64,000 bases of DNA from Arcobacter venerupis (GTDB taxonomy: Bacteria > Campylobacterota > Campylobacteria > Campylobacterales > Arcobacteraceae). The notes beneath the pieces are model-generated. The model saw nothing but the letters and a program-made list of their open reading frames with translations. It ran no database searches and was not told the DNA's origin. Where the stretch lies: NCBI RefSeq assembly GCF_013201665.1, contig NZ_CP053840.1:434001-498000 (forward strand), read 5' to 3'. Within the stretch, counting starts at the first letter, position 1. Each line of letters starts with the position of its first letter. Positions 56,035 through 64,000 of the stretch are shown here, in pieces. The position numbers and the translations under genes are program-made.

Positions 56035-57799
56035 CTAAACTCCATTCTTTTACTCTTTGTTGAGCTTGCCACATATTAAAATATTTACCTTTTTCTTTTA
56101 CTAATTCATCATGTGTACCACTTTCAACAATTTCTCCATTATTAACTACAAGTATATTATCAGCACCTGCAATAGTAGAAAGCCTATGAGCTATAACGAT
56201 AATGGTTTTATCTTCTACAAGTTTATCAATGGCTCTTTGGACAGCTACTTCACTTTGGGTATCAAGAGCTGCCGTTGGTTCATCAAGAATAACTATTGGA
56301 GCATTTTTTAAAATGGCTCTTGCAATACTTATTCGTTGTTTTTCTCCTCCACTTAAATTTCCACCAATATCTCCTATTTTAGTATTGTAGCCATTGGGTA
56401 ATCTTGTGATAAATTCATGACAATAGGCGCTATTTGCAGCATCTTCTACTTCTTTATCTGTTGCTTTTGGATTTGCCATACGAATATTATTCATAATCGT
56501 ATCATCAAATAAATAGACATCTTGAAAAACAACTGATATATTTTTCATTAAATCATTAGCTGTCATATTTTGGATGTTAACCCCACCAATTTTAATTGTT
56601 CCTTTTTGAATATCTGCATATCGCATAATTAGTTTAGCCAATGTTGTTTTACCACAACCAGAATGTCCCACAATAGCTGTCATAGTTTTATTTGGCATAA
56701 AAAAATTTATATTATTGATAGCTTTTTTATCTTGATTAAGATATGTAAAATCTACATTTTTAAATTCTATATCAAAGTTATTATTTTTTTGTATAGGTTC
56801 ATATATTATTAAAGGTTTAATTTCTAAGATTGATTTGATTTTTCTAAAAGCTGAATCCATCAAATCAAACATAGGAACAACCCCTAAAAGTAAAGATAAT
56901 GGTTCTGTTAATCGAGCAACAATTATAATACTAGCTCCTAATGTTACTAATGCCAAACTATTATCTTTTATAAACCAAGCTCCAATAAATAAAATTGCTA
57001 AAAGAGTAAATTCAATTAAAATCCCCATTAATACAAAGGGTAATTGTCCTTTATATAATCCTTGTTTTTGTATTTCTTTAACATTTTTTATAGAATTTTG
57101 TAAATTTTGTGCATTTATACCAACTTTATTAACAGCTCGTAAAACTGTTAATCCTTGAATATACTCTATAAATCGAGCTTCTAAAGAAGCATTTTCAGTA
57201 GTAAATTGAGTTTTTTCTTCTATTGCTAATTTTCTTTTCCAAGCATATAAAGGAATAGCAAGGGGAAATAAAATTAACATAATTAATGCCAATCTGTAAT
57301 CTACAATAAATGTTGCAATAACAATAGTAAAAGGTACAATTACTATTTGTAAAAATAAAGAAGCCATCATGCCCATGTGCAAAACAGTTTCATCTACATT
57401 ACTTGAAAAAACAGCATTAAGTTCACCTGTTTTATAGCTTGATAATTTTTCTAAAGGCATTGTTCTTAAACTAATTCCTAATTTTGTTCTAATATCGTGG
57501 GTAATTTCCACAATATTCCCTGCATAATCAAAATCATGTCCTTTCCATTTTGTAATAAATGAAATTCCACTAAAAAATAACATTAGAATAAAATATAACC
57601 AAATGTCATTTATAATTAAAGTTGGTGCAAATAAAGATTTTAAAAAGGGATAGAACATTGAAAATGCTAAACCTTGAGCAATAAAAGATAAAGTAAATAA
57701 TAATAAACTTTTTTTAAAACTATTAACATGTTTACCTGATAATTCTAATGTAATTTTATAAACTTCATAAATTGATGCAAATTTCATTTTTGTTTTCAT
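56027..57799 (-). CDS. ABC half transporter, YbtP/IrtA-B-like (second)
   Basis: 590 residues: six membrane helices, then an ATPase domain with Walker A GHSGCGKT, signature LSGGEKQR, Walker B IVILDEPTAALD and H-loop AHRLST. Exporter-type fold, but in yersiniabactin and mycobactin systems such pairs (YbtP/YbtQ, IrtA/IrtB) import the ferric siderophore. It overlaps the first half-transporter gene by 4 bp and should form a heterodimer with it. Confidence 0.87.
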   Translation of the reverse strand: MKTKMKFASIYEVYKITLELSGKHVNSFKKSLLLFTLSFIAQGLAFSMFYPFLKSLFAPTLIINDIWLYFILMLFFSGISFITKWKGHDFDYAGNIVEITHDIRTKLGISLRTMPLEKLSSYKTGELNAVFSSNVDETVLHMGMMASLFLQIVIVPFTIVIATFIVDYRLALIMLILFPLAIPLYAWKRKLAIEEKTQFTTENASLEARFIEYIQGLTVLRAVNKVGINAQNLQNSIKNVKEIQKQGLYKGQLPFVLMGILIEFTLLAILFIGAWFIKDNSLALVTLGASIIIVARLTEPLSLLLGVVPMFDLMDSAFRKIKSILEIKPLIIYEPIQKNNNFDIEFKNVDFTYLNQDKKAINNINFFMPNKTMTAIVGHSGCGKTTLAKLIMRYADIQKGTIKIGGVNIQNMTANDLMKNISVVFQDVYLFDDTIMNNIRMANPKATDKEVEDAANSAYCHEFITRLPNGYNTKIGDIGGNLSGGEKQRISIARAILKNAPIVILDEPTAALDTQSEVAVQRAIDKLVEDKTIIVIAHRLSTIAGADNILVVNNGEIVESGTHDELVKEKGKYFNMWQAQQRVKEWSLDA

Positions 57800-59580
57800 T
57801 TTACATCCCCTTTATAGTGTAAATGCCAATTTTGTGATTTTTCATAGTCACTCCACAATTTTGCATAAATTCCTTGATTTTCTAAAAGTTCATTATGTTT
57901 TCCTATTTCACTTATTTTCCCATCATCAAAAACAATAATTTGCTCCACATCTTTGATTGTGGATAATCTATGAGCTATTACTATAACAGTTTTATTTTTC
58001 ATTAAATTTGCTAAAGCTTTTATAATTTCTTCTTCATTTTCTGGATCTGCAAATGCGGTTGCTTCATCTAAAACTACAATAGGAGCATTTCTTAAGATTG
58101 CTCTAGCAATTGTAATTCTTTGTTTTTGACCACCTGAAAGATTTGTTCCTCTATCTCCAGCTAATGTTTCATAACCTTTTGGTAAAGTCAAAATAAAATC
58201 ATGAATTTGGGCTGCTTTACAAGCTTCAATCATATCTTCTCTAGTAGCATTTGAATTTGCTATTTTGATGTTATTTTCAAGGGTATCATTAAATAAAAAA
58301 GTATCTTGAAATACAAAAGAAATGGTGTCCATTAAGGTTGTTGCATCAATATCTTTTATATCAACTTCTCCTATTTTGATACTTCCACTTGTAATATCCC
58401 AAAACCTAGGAATTAGTTTTGCTATAGTACTTTTTCCAGCACCTGAATGTCCAACTAATGCTGTTACACTTTTTTCTTTAACTTTAAAACTAATGTTTTG
58501 TAGAGCATAATCTAATCTATTTTCATATTTAAAAGATACATTATCAAATTCTATATTTAAATTTTTAAGTAATTGTTTATCTTTTTTATAAGTTAATTGT
58601 GGTAAATCCATAATTTCTTGAATTCTAAGTGCTGAAGAACTTGATTTTTTGATAAAGTTACTCATCCACATAATAGGCATTAACGAATCAGCCATTCCCG
58701 TACTTACAAGTAATATTGCAATAAAACTCACAAAATCTAATGTACCATTCAAAACAAAAAAGATTCCAAGAAGGCTTATGGCTAGTAAAGTTGGCATAGG
58801 ACTTAAAATTGTCATCGAAATTTTTGCAGGAGTACTTGTTTCAGCTATCCAAGCTTTTAAATGAACTCTATATCTAAGTAATGATTCATTGTATCTTTTA
58901 AAAGAGCTTGTTCCATCATCAAAAGTTCTTACTACCATCATTGCTTGAATAAATTCTATTACTGCTTTATTTATGTCAGACTGACTTTGTTCATAATTTT
59001 TTCTGTGATTTACTGAATCTTTCATCACAAAATACATAATCACTGCTCCAATAAGTAATACAGACAAAGCTACTAGTGCGAAAACATAATTAATAATTAG
59101 AAGTGCAAATAATGAAGCTATTGGAGTAGTGATACTTTTACCAATCATAGGAATACTATCAGCTACAAAAGCGTGAAGATTTTTTACATCATCTAACAAA
59201 ACTTTTTTTAAAGCTCCTGTTCCAGTTGTTATTACATATCCCAAAGGTATTTTTGCTAAATGCGCTGTAATATTTGTTCGTAAAATCTCTTCAAGTTTAA
59301 AAGCACCTAAATGAGATATTACAAAAGAATAATATCGTGTTAAAAAAGAGATAATTACCACAAAAGTTAAGAGTAAAAAAGCTTCGTTAAAAGAAAGCTC
59401 AAATTGAAAAAAATCCGATTTTTCTTTAATACTTAATAATAAAACATAGGCTAATAAAACAAACCCAATTATTGAAGTTATTCCTCCAATAATAGATAAG
59501 CTAATAGCTGTTTTAATATAACCATTTACAGGAGCTATAATAGCCCAAAGTCCTTGTTTATGTTTTTCATATTTTTTCAT
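57796..59580 (-). CDS. ABC half transporter, YbtQ/IrtB-like (first)
   Basis: 594 residues: six membrane helices, ATPase domain with Walker A GHSGAGKS, signature LSGGQKQR, Walker B IVVLDEATAFADPENEE and AHRLSTI. The Phe-Ala-Asp-Pro-Glu D-loop is the version I associate with siderophore-type ABC pairs. Located between the TonB receptor and its partner, so probably moves a ferric siderophore or its iron across the inner membrane. Confidence 0.87.
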   Translation of the reverse strand: MKKYEKHKQGLWAIIAPVNGYIKTAISLSIIGGITSIIGFVLLAYVLLLSIKEKSDFFQFELSFNEAFLLLTFVVIISFLTRYYSFVISHLGAFKLEEILRTNITAHLAKIPLGYVITTGTGALKKVLLDDVKNLHAFVADSIPMIGKSITTPIASLFALLIINYVFALVALSVLLIGAVIMYFVMKDSVNHRKNYEQSQSDINKAVIEFIQAMMVVRTFDDGTSSFKRYNESLLRYRVHLKAWIAETSTPAKISMTILSPMPTLLAISLLGIFFVLNGTLDFVSFIAILLVSTGMADSLMPIMWMSNFIKKSSSSALRIQEIMDLPQLTYKKDKQLLKNLNIEFDNVSFKYENRLDYALQNISFKVKEKSVTALVGHSGAGKSTIAKLIPRFWDITSGSIKIGEVDIKDIDATTLMDTISFVFQDTFLFNDTLENNIKIANSNATREDMIEACKAAQIHDFILTLPKGYETLAGDRGTNLSGGQKQRITIARAILRNAPIVVLDEATAFADPENEEEIIKALANLMKNKTVIVIAHRLSTIKDVEQIIVFDDGKISEIGKHNELLENQGIYAKLWSDYEKSQNWHLHYKGDVK

Positions 59581-59605
59581 ATAATTTTCCTAAAAGGTTT
59601 AGATA

Positions 59606-59644
59606 AAAAGTATATAGATATTGATAAGTCATATCAATATCTAT
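59606..59644 (-). terminator. attenuating hairpin between the TonB receptor and the ABC genes
   Basis: Perfect 13-bp stem ATAGATATTGATA / TATCAATATCTAT (59614-59626, 59632-59644), loop AGTCA, followed on the minus strand by ATACTTTTT. Would let the receptor be made in excess over the inner-membrane transporters. Confidence 0.7.
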
Positions 59645-59680
59645 TTTAAGTTAAAGGGATTATTTTTTATTTTAGAAGTA

Positions 59681-61765
59681 TTAAAATTTATAGATAGCAC
59701 CTACACCAAATCTTCTTGGTTCATTAAATCCTACCCATGAAACACTAGCTTTTGACATATATGAAGTTACATAATCTTCATCGGTGATATTTGTTATATA
59801 GCTATAAATATCCCAAGTATTTATTTTATAGCCAATTTTAGCATTAGAAGTAATTCCTCCATCAGCTTCAATCATTTGATTATCATTTGCTCCATCCGCA
59901 TAAGTTGTACTTCCTCTTGCATTAAAATCTAATCTTCCATAAATACCAGCATCAGCGATATAAGCTATCCCTAAATTTGCTGTATATCTTGGTGTACTTT
60001 CAATTCTTTCTCCATCAAATTTTCTAGTTCCATTATCATAATCATCATATTTTGCTTGAATTAATCCTAATGCTCCTGATAATTCTATATTGTCCGTTAG
60101 AAAATATTTTCCATCAAGTTCTATTCCTTGTGAGTGAGCTTTTTTTGCATTATCAGTTATAAATTGAGCACCAAGTTGTTTATAAACATGAACATCTTCA
60201 ATATTCATTCTAAAAATTGAAGTATTAATTAAATATGTTTCTCCTGTATGTTTCATCCCTAATTCATAATTTGTTGATTTTTGTGGATCAAAAGTATTAT
60301 CACTACTTACATTTGTTGATGGAAAAGTATTAAACCCTCCTGGCATATAACCATTTGAAACCGATAAATATGTAGTTAAATTGTCATTTATGAAATATGA
60401 AAGTGCAGCTTTTGGTAAAAAACTATTCCAATCTTTTTCATCTTGATAAGTTAAATCAGGAAATGATGAACCTCCCCAACTACTAGTTCCAATTAAATCA
60501 ATCTCTTTTTTGATTTTTTGATATCTTGCACCTAATGTTAATTCAAAACTTTCACCTAAGGGAATCATAGTTTGTCCAAAAATTGCTTGAGTTTTACTAT
60601 TTGTTGTAGAGTAAGTATCTCCTTCATAAACTGCACCATTATAGTCTTGTTCATAACCATACGGACCTTGATCTCTATCTTCTTTATCCAAATAGATTCC
60701 CGTAATCCATTTTATATTTTGATTTTTACTTGATAGTTTTAGCTCTTGTGCCCAAGTGTCAAGATTTGTATAATTCCATTGTTTTAAGCCATCATTTGCA
60801 CCTTGATTTGCTTTATTATCTGTATCAAATTGGGCATCTAAATCAGATTTTTTATGAGTTGTAGTAGAATCAATTTTAAATTTTTCCACTTCATAAGAGA
60901 GATTTAAAGCTTGTGAATTTACTTTTGATTTATCAAATGCAGGAACATCAAAACTTGCATTTTTGGCATCTTTTCGTTTTAAACTATTTATATCTAAACT
61001 TGGGTTTGAACTAAAACCATCCATAAAGTAGTTTTTTACATAATTGTTTGTAATAGTTAATTTTGTTGATAACTCATCTGTGGGTTTAAAAAGTAAAAAT
61101 CCACTCGTTTTTCTATCTTTTTTTTCATTTGCATTTTCATTCATACCTTCATAATTATTTGTAATCCAACCATCATCACTTTTAAATGAACCATTGATTC
61201 CAGCGAATAATTTATTATCTATTATTGCTCCACTGGCATTTAGTGTTGTTTTCATGAAGTTATCATTTCCATATTCAGCTCCAATACTACCTTTGAATTC
61301 ATTTGTTGGAGTTTTTGTAATAATATTAATAACTGCTCCAATGGCATCTTTACCGTAAAGTGTACCTTGAGGACCTCTTAAAACCTCAATTTGTTCCACA
61401 TTTGCTAATGATGGATCAAAATCAAATCTATCATAATATGGAACTCCATCAATATATATAACAATAGGATTATTATTTGTAAACATTGAAGTATTTAATC
61501 CTCTAAATGAGCTTTGTTTACCATTTGAAGTATCTTGTATATTCATACTTGGAATTTGTTTTATAACATCAGATATATTTTTAATTCCTTTATCTTGTAA
61601 ATCTTCTTCACTAATTACTGTGATACTTTGAGGAACATCTTGAACATTTTCTTCTATTTTATTTGCACTAACAGTTATATCTTCAAGTATAAAAGTACCT
61701 TCTTGAGCATATAAAATCGAACTAGCAATTAAAGAAATAAATAGCAGCTTTTTACTTTTTAACAT
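59681..61765 (-). CDS. TonB-dependent siderophore receptor (FyuA/FptA-like)
   Basis: 694-residue outer-membrane receptor. Signal peptide to about residue 20 (SSILYAQ), TonB box region EDITVSANKIEE, plug domain with VPQSITVIS and IEVLRGPQGTLYGKDAIGAVINI (about 127-149), a 22-strand barrel, and terminal FGVGAIYKF ending in Phe for BAM recognition. Brings a ferric siderophore into the periplasm. First in the operon, below a Fur-like site shared with the divergent regulator. The exact siderophore is unknown. Confidence 0.92.
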   Translation of the reverse strand: MLKSKKLLFISLIASSILYAQEGTFILEDITVSANKIEENVQDVPQSITVISEEDLQDKGIKNISDVIKQIPSMNIQDTSNGKQSSFRGLNTSMFTNNNPIVIYIDGVPYYDRFDFDPSLANVEQIEVLRGPQGTLYGKDAIGAVINIITKTPTNEFKGSIGAEYGNDNFMKTTLNASGAIIDNKLFAGINGSFKSDDGWITNNYEGMNENANEKKDRKTSGFLLFKPTDELSTKLTITNNYVKNYFMDGFSSNPSLDINSLKRKDAKNASFDVPAFDKSKVNSQALNLSYEVEKFKIDSTTTHKKSDLDAQFDTDNKANQGANDGLKQWNYTNLDTWAQELKLSSKNQNIKWITGIYLDKEDRDQGPYGYEQDYNGAVYEGDTYSTTNSKTQAIFGQTMIPLGESFELTLGARYQKIKKEIDLIGTSSWGGSSFPDLTYQDEKDWNSFLPKAALSYFINDNLTTYLSVSNGYMPGGFNTFPSTNVSSDNTFDPQKSTNYELGMKHTGETYLINTSIFRMNIEDVHVYKQLGAQFITDNAKKAHSQGIELDGKYFLTDNIELSGALGLIQAKYDDYDNGTRKFDGERIESTPRYTANLGIAYIADAGIYGRLDFNARGSTTYADGANDNQMIEADGGITSNAKIGYKINTWDIYSYITNITDEDYVTSYMSKASVSWVGFNEPRRFGVGAIYKF

Positions 61766-61812
61766 TTTTCAATCTCTCTTTTTAGGTGTATTTAAATAAG
61801 TTTGAATTATAA

Positions 61813-61827
61813 TGATATTAATTATCA
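61813..61827. promoter_or_regulatory. Fur box candidate
   Basis: TGATATTAATTATCA matches the 7-1-7 Fur consensus TGATAATnATTATCA at 13 of 14 defined positions. It lies in the 116-bp region between the divergent TonB receptor and AraC-type regulator genes. Confidence 0.75.
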
Positions 61828-61881
61828 AGTTCAAGTATGAATTTAGTAATTTAGTATTTTTTTTTAACATTAAGGGAGAGA

Positions 61882-62859
61882 ATGTCTTATAATTTTACAT
61901 TAGACAATATGAGTGAATTTATGTGTTCTTCAAAAGTTAAAAAAGAGTTTAATTTAATATTTCCAGATAAAATAGGTTCAATGAGTTGTGAAAAAGAGAT
62001 TATAAATGAAGATATTTTTCTTTTTAAAACTCATGCAAAAACCAAGCAAAATATTGAAATTCAAGCTAATTCAAAAGTTGATAGTTTAATTATTAGTATT
62101 TTATTAGATGGAAAAATTAAATATAAAGATTTACCTTACGAAAAAGTTGAAACATATATAAAAAATGATACTTATATAAAATATATAGATGAATATGATT
62201 CTACAACTATATTGGATAAAGATTGTAATTCTAAAGGAATAGCGATATCAATAAAAAATAATTTTTTAGAAAAATATCTTTATTCTCATTTTTCTGTTAT
62301 TGAAGAATTAAAAAATCAAAAATCAAATAAATTATCTTCAACATTAATTCATAAAATAGATAATCAGAAAAATATTAAACTAGCACAAGAACTTTATAAC
62401 TCACCTTTTCATGGTAATTTACATGATATATATTTGCAAAGTAAATGTTTGGAAATTATTTATAATGAATTAAATGAACTAATAAGTCCTACTAAATATA
62501 ATTCAGATGAAAAAATAAAACTCTCAGAACAAGATATTGAAGCTTTATATAAAGCTAGAGATATTATTCTTTTAACCCATGAGTTTCCTGATTTAACTAC
62601 TCTTTCAAGAAAAATTGCATTAAATGAATTTAAATTAAAGTTTGGTTTTAAACAACTTTTTAACACAACTCCTGGAAACATGATATTAGAACATAAAATG
62701 ATACATGCTAAACAACTACTTGAAACAAGTGAATTTTCTATCTCTGAAATTTCAAACTTTGTTGGATACAAACACCAACAAAGTTTTACAAATGCATTTA
62801 TCCAATTTTTTGGAATTCGACCTAAAGATGTTATGAAAAGTAGAAAATATTATTATTAA
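61882..62859 (+). CDS. AraC-family regulator (PchR/YbtA type)
   Basis: 325 residues. The C-terminal domain carries two helix-turn-helix units (DLTTLSRKIALNEFKLKFGFKQLF and FSISEISNFVGYKHQQSFTNAF), ending in IRPKDVMKSR. The N-terminal part would bind the inducer, a ferric siderophore in PchR and YbtA. Divergent from the receptor operon, which it presumably activates when the siderophore is present. AAGGGAGAG ribosome site just before the ATG. Confidence 0.88.
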   Translation: MSYNFTLDNMSEFMCSSKVKKEFNLIFPDKIGSMSCEKEIINEDIFLFKTHAKTKQNIEIQANSKVDSLIISILLDGKIKYKDLPYEKVETYIKNDTYIKYIDEYDSTTILDKDCNSKGIAISIKNNFLEKYLYSHFSVIEELKNQKSNKLSSTLIHKIDNQKNIKLAQELYNSPFHGNLHDIYLQSKCLEIIYNELNELISPTKYNSDEKIKLSEQDIEALYKARDIILLTHEFPDLTTLSRKIALNEFKLKFGFKQLFNTTPGNMILEHKMIHAKQLLETSEFSISEISNFVGYKHQQSFTNAFIQFFGIRPKDVMKSRKYYY

Positions 62860-62926
62860 AATTCATATTTAATTCCAAGCTAAAATCTTTTCATTATTTA
62901 TTTTATTTTAAGTTTATAAGTAATAG

Positions 62927-62945
62927 TATACCCCTATATAGTATA
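62927..62945 (+). promoter_or_regulatory. CsoR/RcnR-type operator candidate
   Basis: TATACCCCTATATAGTATA: a C-tract within inverted TATAC/GTATA ends, the pattern (AT-ACCCC-n-GTAT) bound by CsoR/RcnR regulators. It lies 15 bp upstream of the regulator gene start. Confidence 0.55.
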
Positions 62946-62959
62946 TTAAGGAAATAAAT

Positions 62960-63259
62960 ATGGCATATTGTTGTGATGTAGAACGAAAAAAGCTACAAAA
63001 TAGAATTAGTAGAATACATGGTCAAGTACATTCATTAAAGAATAAATTTAATGATGAAAATTTTAAATTAGAAGAAGATCCATATGAAACAATTAGACAA
63101 TTAACAGCAATTAAAGGTGCTGTTAGTGGAATGATTAGTTCTTTTATCGAACATTATGCTAAAGGTCATATGATAGAGAGTATAAGGAATGCTTCAACTT
63201 CTGAAGCAGAAGCTCAAATTGATAATTTATTAGAAATAATAAAAGTTTATGGAAAATAA
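62960..63259 (+). CDS. CsoR/RcnR-family metal-sensing repressor
   Basis: 99-residue four-helix DUF156 protein: N-terminal CC (4, 5), RISRIHGQVHSLKN (15-28), QLTAIKGAVSG (47-57). Compared with RcnR, the Cys35 position is Pro41, the His60 position is Tyr66 with His65 beside it, and His64 matches His70. The canonical ligand set is therefore altered, while His20, His24 and Cys4/5 could contribute. Downstream, 10 bp away, is a His-rich CDF exporter, giving a DmeR-DmeF-like arrangement for Ni/Co or Zn control. Confidence 0.85.
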   Translation: MAYCCDVERKKLQNRISRIHGQVHSLKNKFNDENFKLEEDPYETIRQLTAIKGAVSGMISSFIEHYAKGHMIESIRNASTSEAEAQIDNLLEIIKVYGK

Positions 63260-63269
63260 AGGATAAAAA

Positions 63270-64000
63270 ATGGGAAATTGTAAATTTGGTTTAAACGATC
63301 ATCAACCTTTTTTTGGAAATAAAGAAAAAAATCATCATAATCACGAAACCAATAAACTTCATTTTAAACAAAATGATATATCTTCGTATAAAGAACATAA
63401 GTTTTCATTTCATAAACCTAATGAACATGAAAAGAATGAATATAGTTGTGGACATGACCATGAACATGATCATAATCATGGACATTCCCATGATCATAGA
63501 GGAACAGATAAAAAAGTTTTAAAATGGGCTTTGAGTATTACTTTAATTACTATGTTCTTAGAGTTTTTTTATGGTTTTTTATCAAACTCTTTGGCTTTAA
63601 TTTCAGATGCTATTCATATGTTTACACACTCTTTTGCTTTGATTATTTCTCTTCTTGCAATTATAATAGCAAGTAAAAAAGCTCCCCTTTCTAAAACTTT
63701 TGGTTTTTATAGAGCAGAAGTATTGGCAGCATTTATAAATGGAATTACTATTGTTTTATCTATAGTTTGGATTGTTTATGAGTCAATAGAGAGGTTTTTA
63801 AATCCTCAAATAATTGATATAAAAACTGCAATGATTGTGGCTATTATTGGACTAGTAGTAAATATCATTACTGGAATAATTTTGATGCAAGGGGATAAAA
63901 ACAATATCAATTTAAAATCAGCCTTTGTGCATATGTTAAGTGATGCACTTTCATCGGTTGCAATTATAATTGGATATATAATTATCTATTTTACACAATG
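63270..64000 (+). CDS. CDF-family metal exporter with His-rich N-terminus, 3' end cut off
   Basis: The ATG at 63270 with AAAGGA upstream opens a frame that runs to the window end (about 243 codons). Residues 1-75 are very His-rich (NHHNHET; CGHDHEHDHNHGHSHDHR), likely a metal-binding buffer. Then cation-diffusion-facilitator helices follow: SLALISDAIHMFTHSFAL (with the metal-site Asp/His pairs) and KSAFVHMLSDALSSV. The N-terminal length and the adjacent RcnR/CsoR-family repressor recall DmeF (Co/Ni) rather than plain ZitB. The C-terminal cytoplasmic domain is outside the window. Confidence 0.9.
   Translation, partial: MGNCKFGLNDHQPFFGNKEKNHHNHETNKLHFKQNDISSYKEHKFSFHKPNEHEKNEYSCGHDHEHDHNHGHSHDHRGTDKKVLKWALSITLITMFLEFFYGFLSNSLALISDAIHMFTHSFALIISLLAIIIASKKAPLSKTFGFYRAEVLAAFINGITIVLSIVWIVYESIERFLNPQIIDIKTAMIVAIIGLVVNIITGIILMQGDKNNINLKSAFVHMLSDALSSVAIIIGYIIIYFTQ

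Noticed and set aside
1-64000. CRISPR array, tRNA/rRNA genes, prophage or insertion sequence
   Set aside because: No regular spaced repeats, no cloverleaf-like intergenic segment, no transposase, integrase or phage structural genes were found.

Overview
The window is AT-rich chromosomal DNA of a Campylobacterota bacterium, most probably an Arcobacter/Aliarcobacter-type organism. The main grounds are a Wolinella-type di-heme fumarate reductase (frdCAB) followed by a tandem dynamin-like GTPase pair (the gene order I recall from Campylobacter jejuni Cj0408-Cj0412), a UbiD-family decarboxylase of the epsilonproteobacterial type, and the general gene style. No rRNA, tRNA, CRISPR array, prophage or intact insertion sequence was seen.

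Left part (1-17.4 kb): the 3' part of a D-2-hydroxyacid dehydrogenase, a decayed isochorismatase-type hydrolase fragment, an FMN riboswitch with ribB and a BASS-family transporter, a four-gene peptide/nickel-type ABC importer, a secreted EF-hand protein, and a roughly 700 bp non-coding stretch holding two convergent copies of a structured repeat. Next come an unknown membrane protein, recQ, a copper-resistance operon (CopZ-like chaperone, ArsR regulator, CopA ATPase) behind a well-formed promoter/operator, an HPP membrane protein, a glycosyltransferase and a YgjP-type metallopeptidase.

Middle part (17.4-44.6 kb, all on the minus strand): four Ser/Asn/Thr-rich, cysteine-poor proteins of unknown function, two of them mosaic tandem paralogues; the dynamin-like pair; frdCAB; and a long respiratory complex I operon in the order nuoA-B-CD-E-F-gltA-G-H-I-J-K-L-M-N. 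Citrate synthase sits inside this operon. The NuoF protein has lost the residues that normally hold NADH although its FMN-loop glycines and Fe-S ligands remain, and NuoG is short. Together these suggest a complex I fed by something other than NADH, as reported for relatives that use flavodoxin or ferredoxin.

Right part (44.7-64 kb): a PatB-type C-S lyase, a UbiD-type decarboxylase, a split YjjP/YjjB exporter, an operon with coaX, short-form hisG and a methyltransferase, an FmdE-like protein behind a hairpin that covers its ribosome site, and trpS. Then comes an iron-siderophore uptake locus with no biosynthesis genes: TonB receptor, two YbtP/YbtQ-like ABC half transporters, an RhtX/FptX-like MFS protein, a second MFS protein and mntP, with a divergent AraC/PchR-type regulator and a good Fur-box candidate in the shared promoter region. 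The window ends in a CsoR/RcnR-family regulator with a plausible operator and the start of a His-rich CDF metal exporter.
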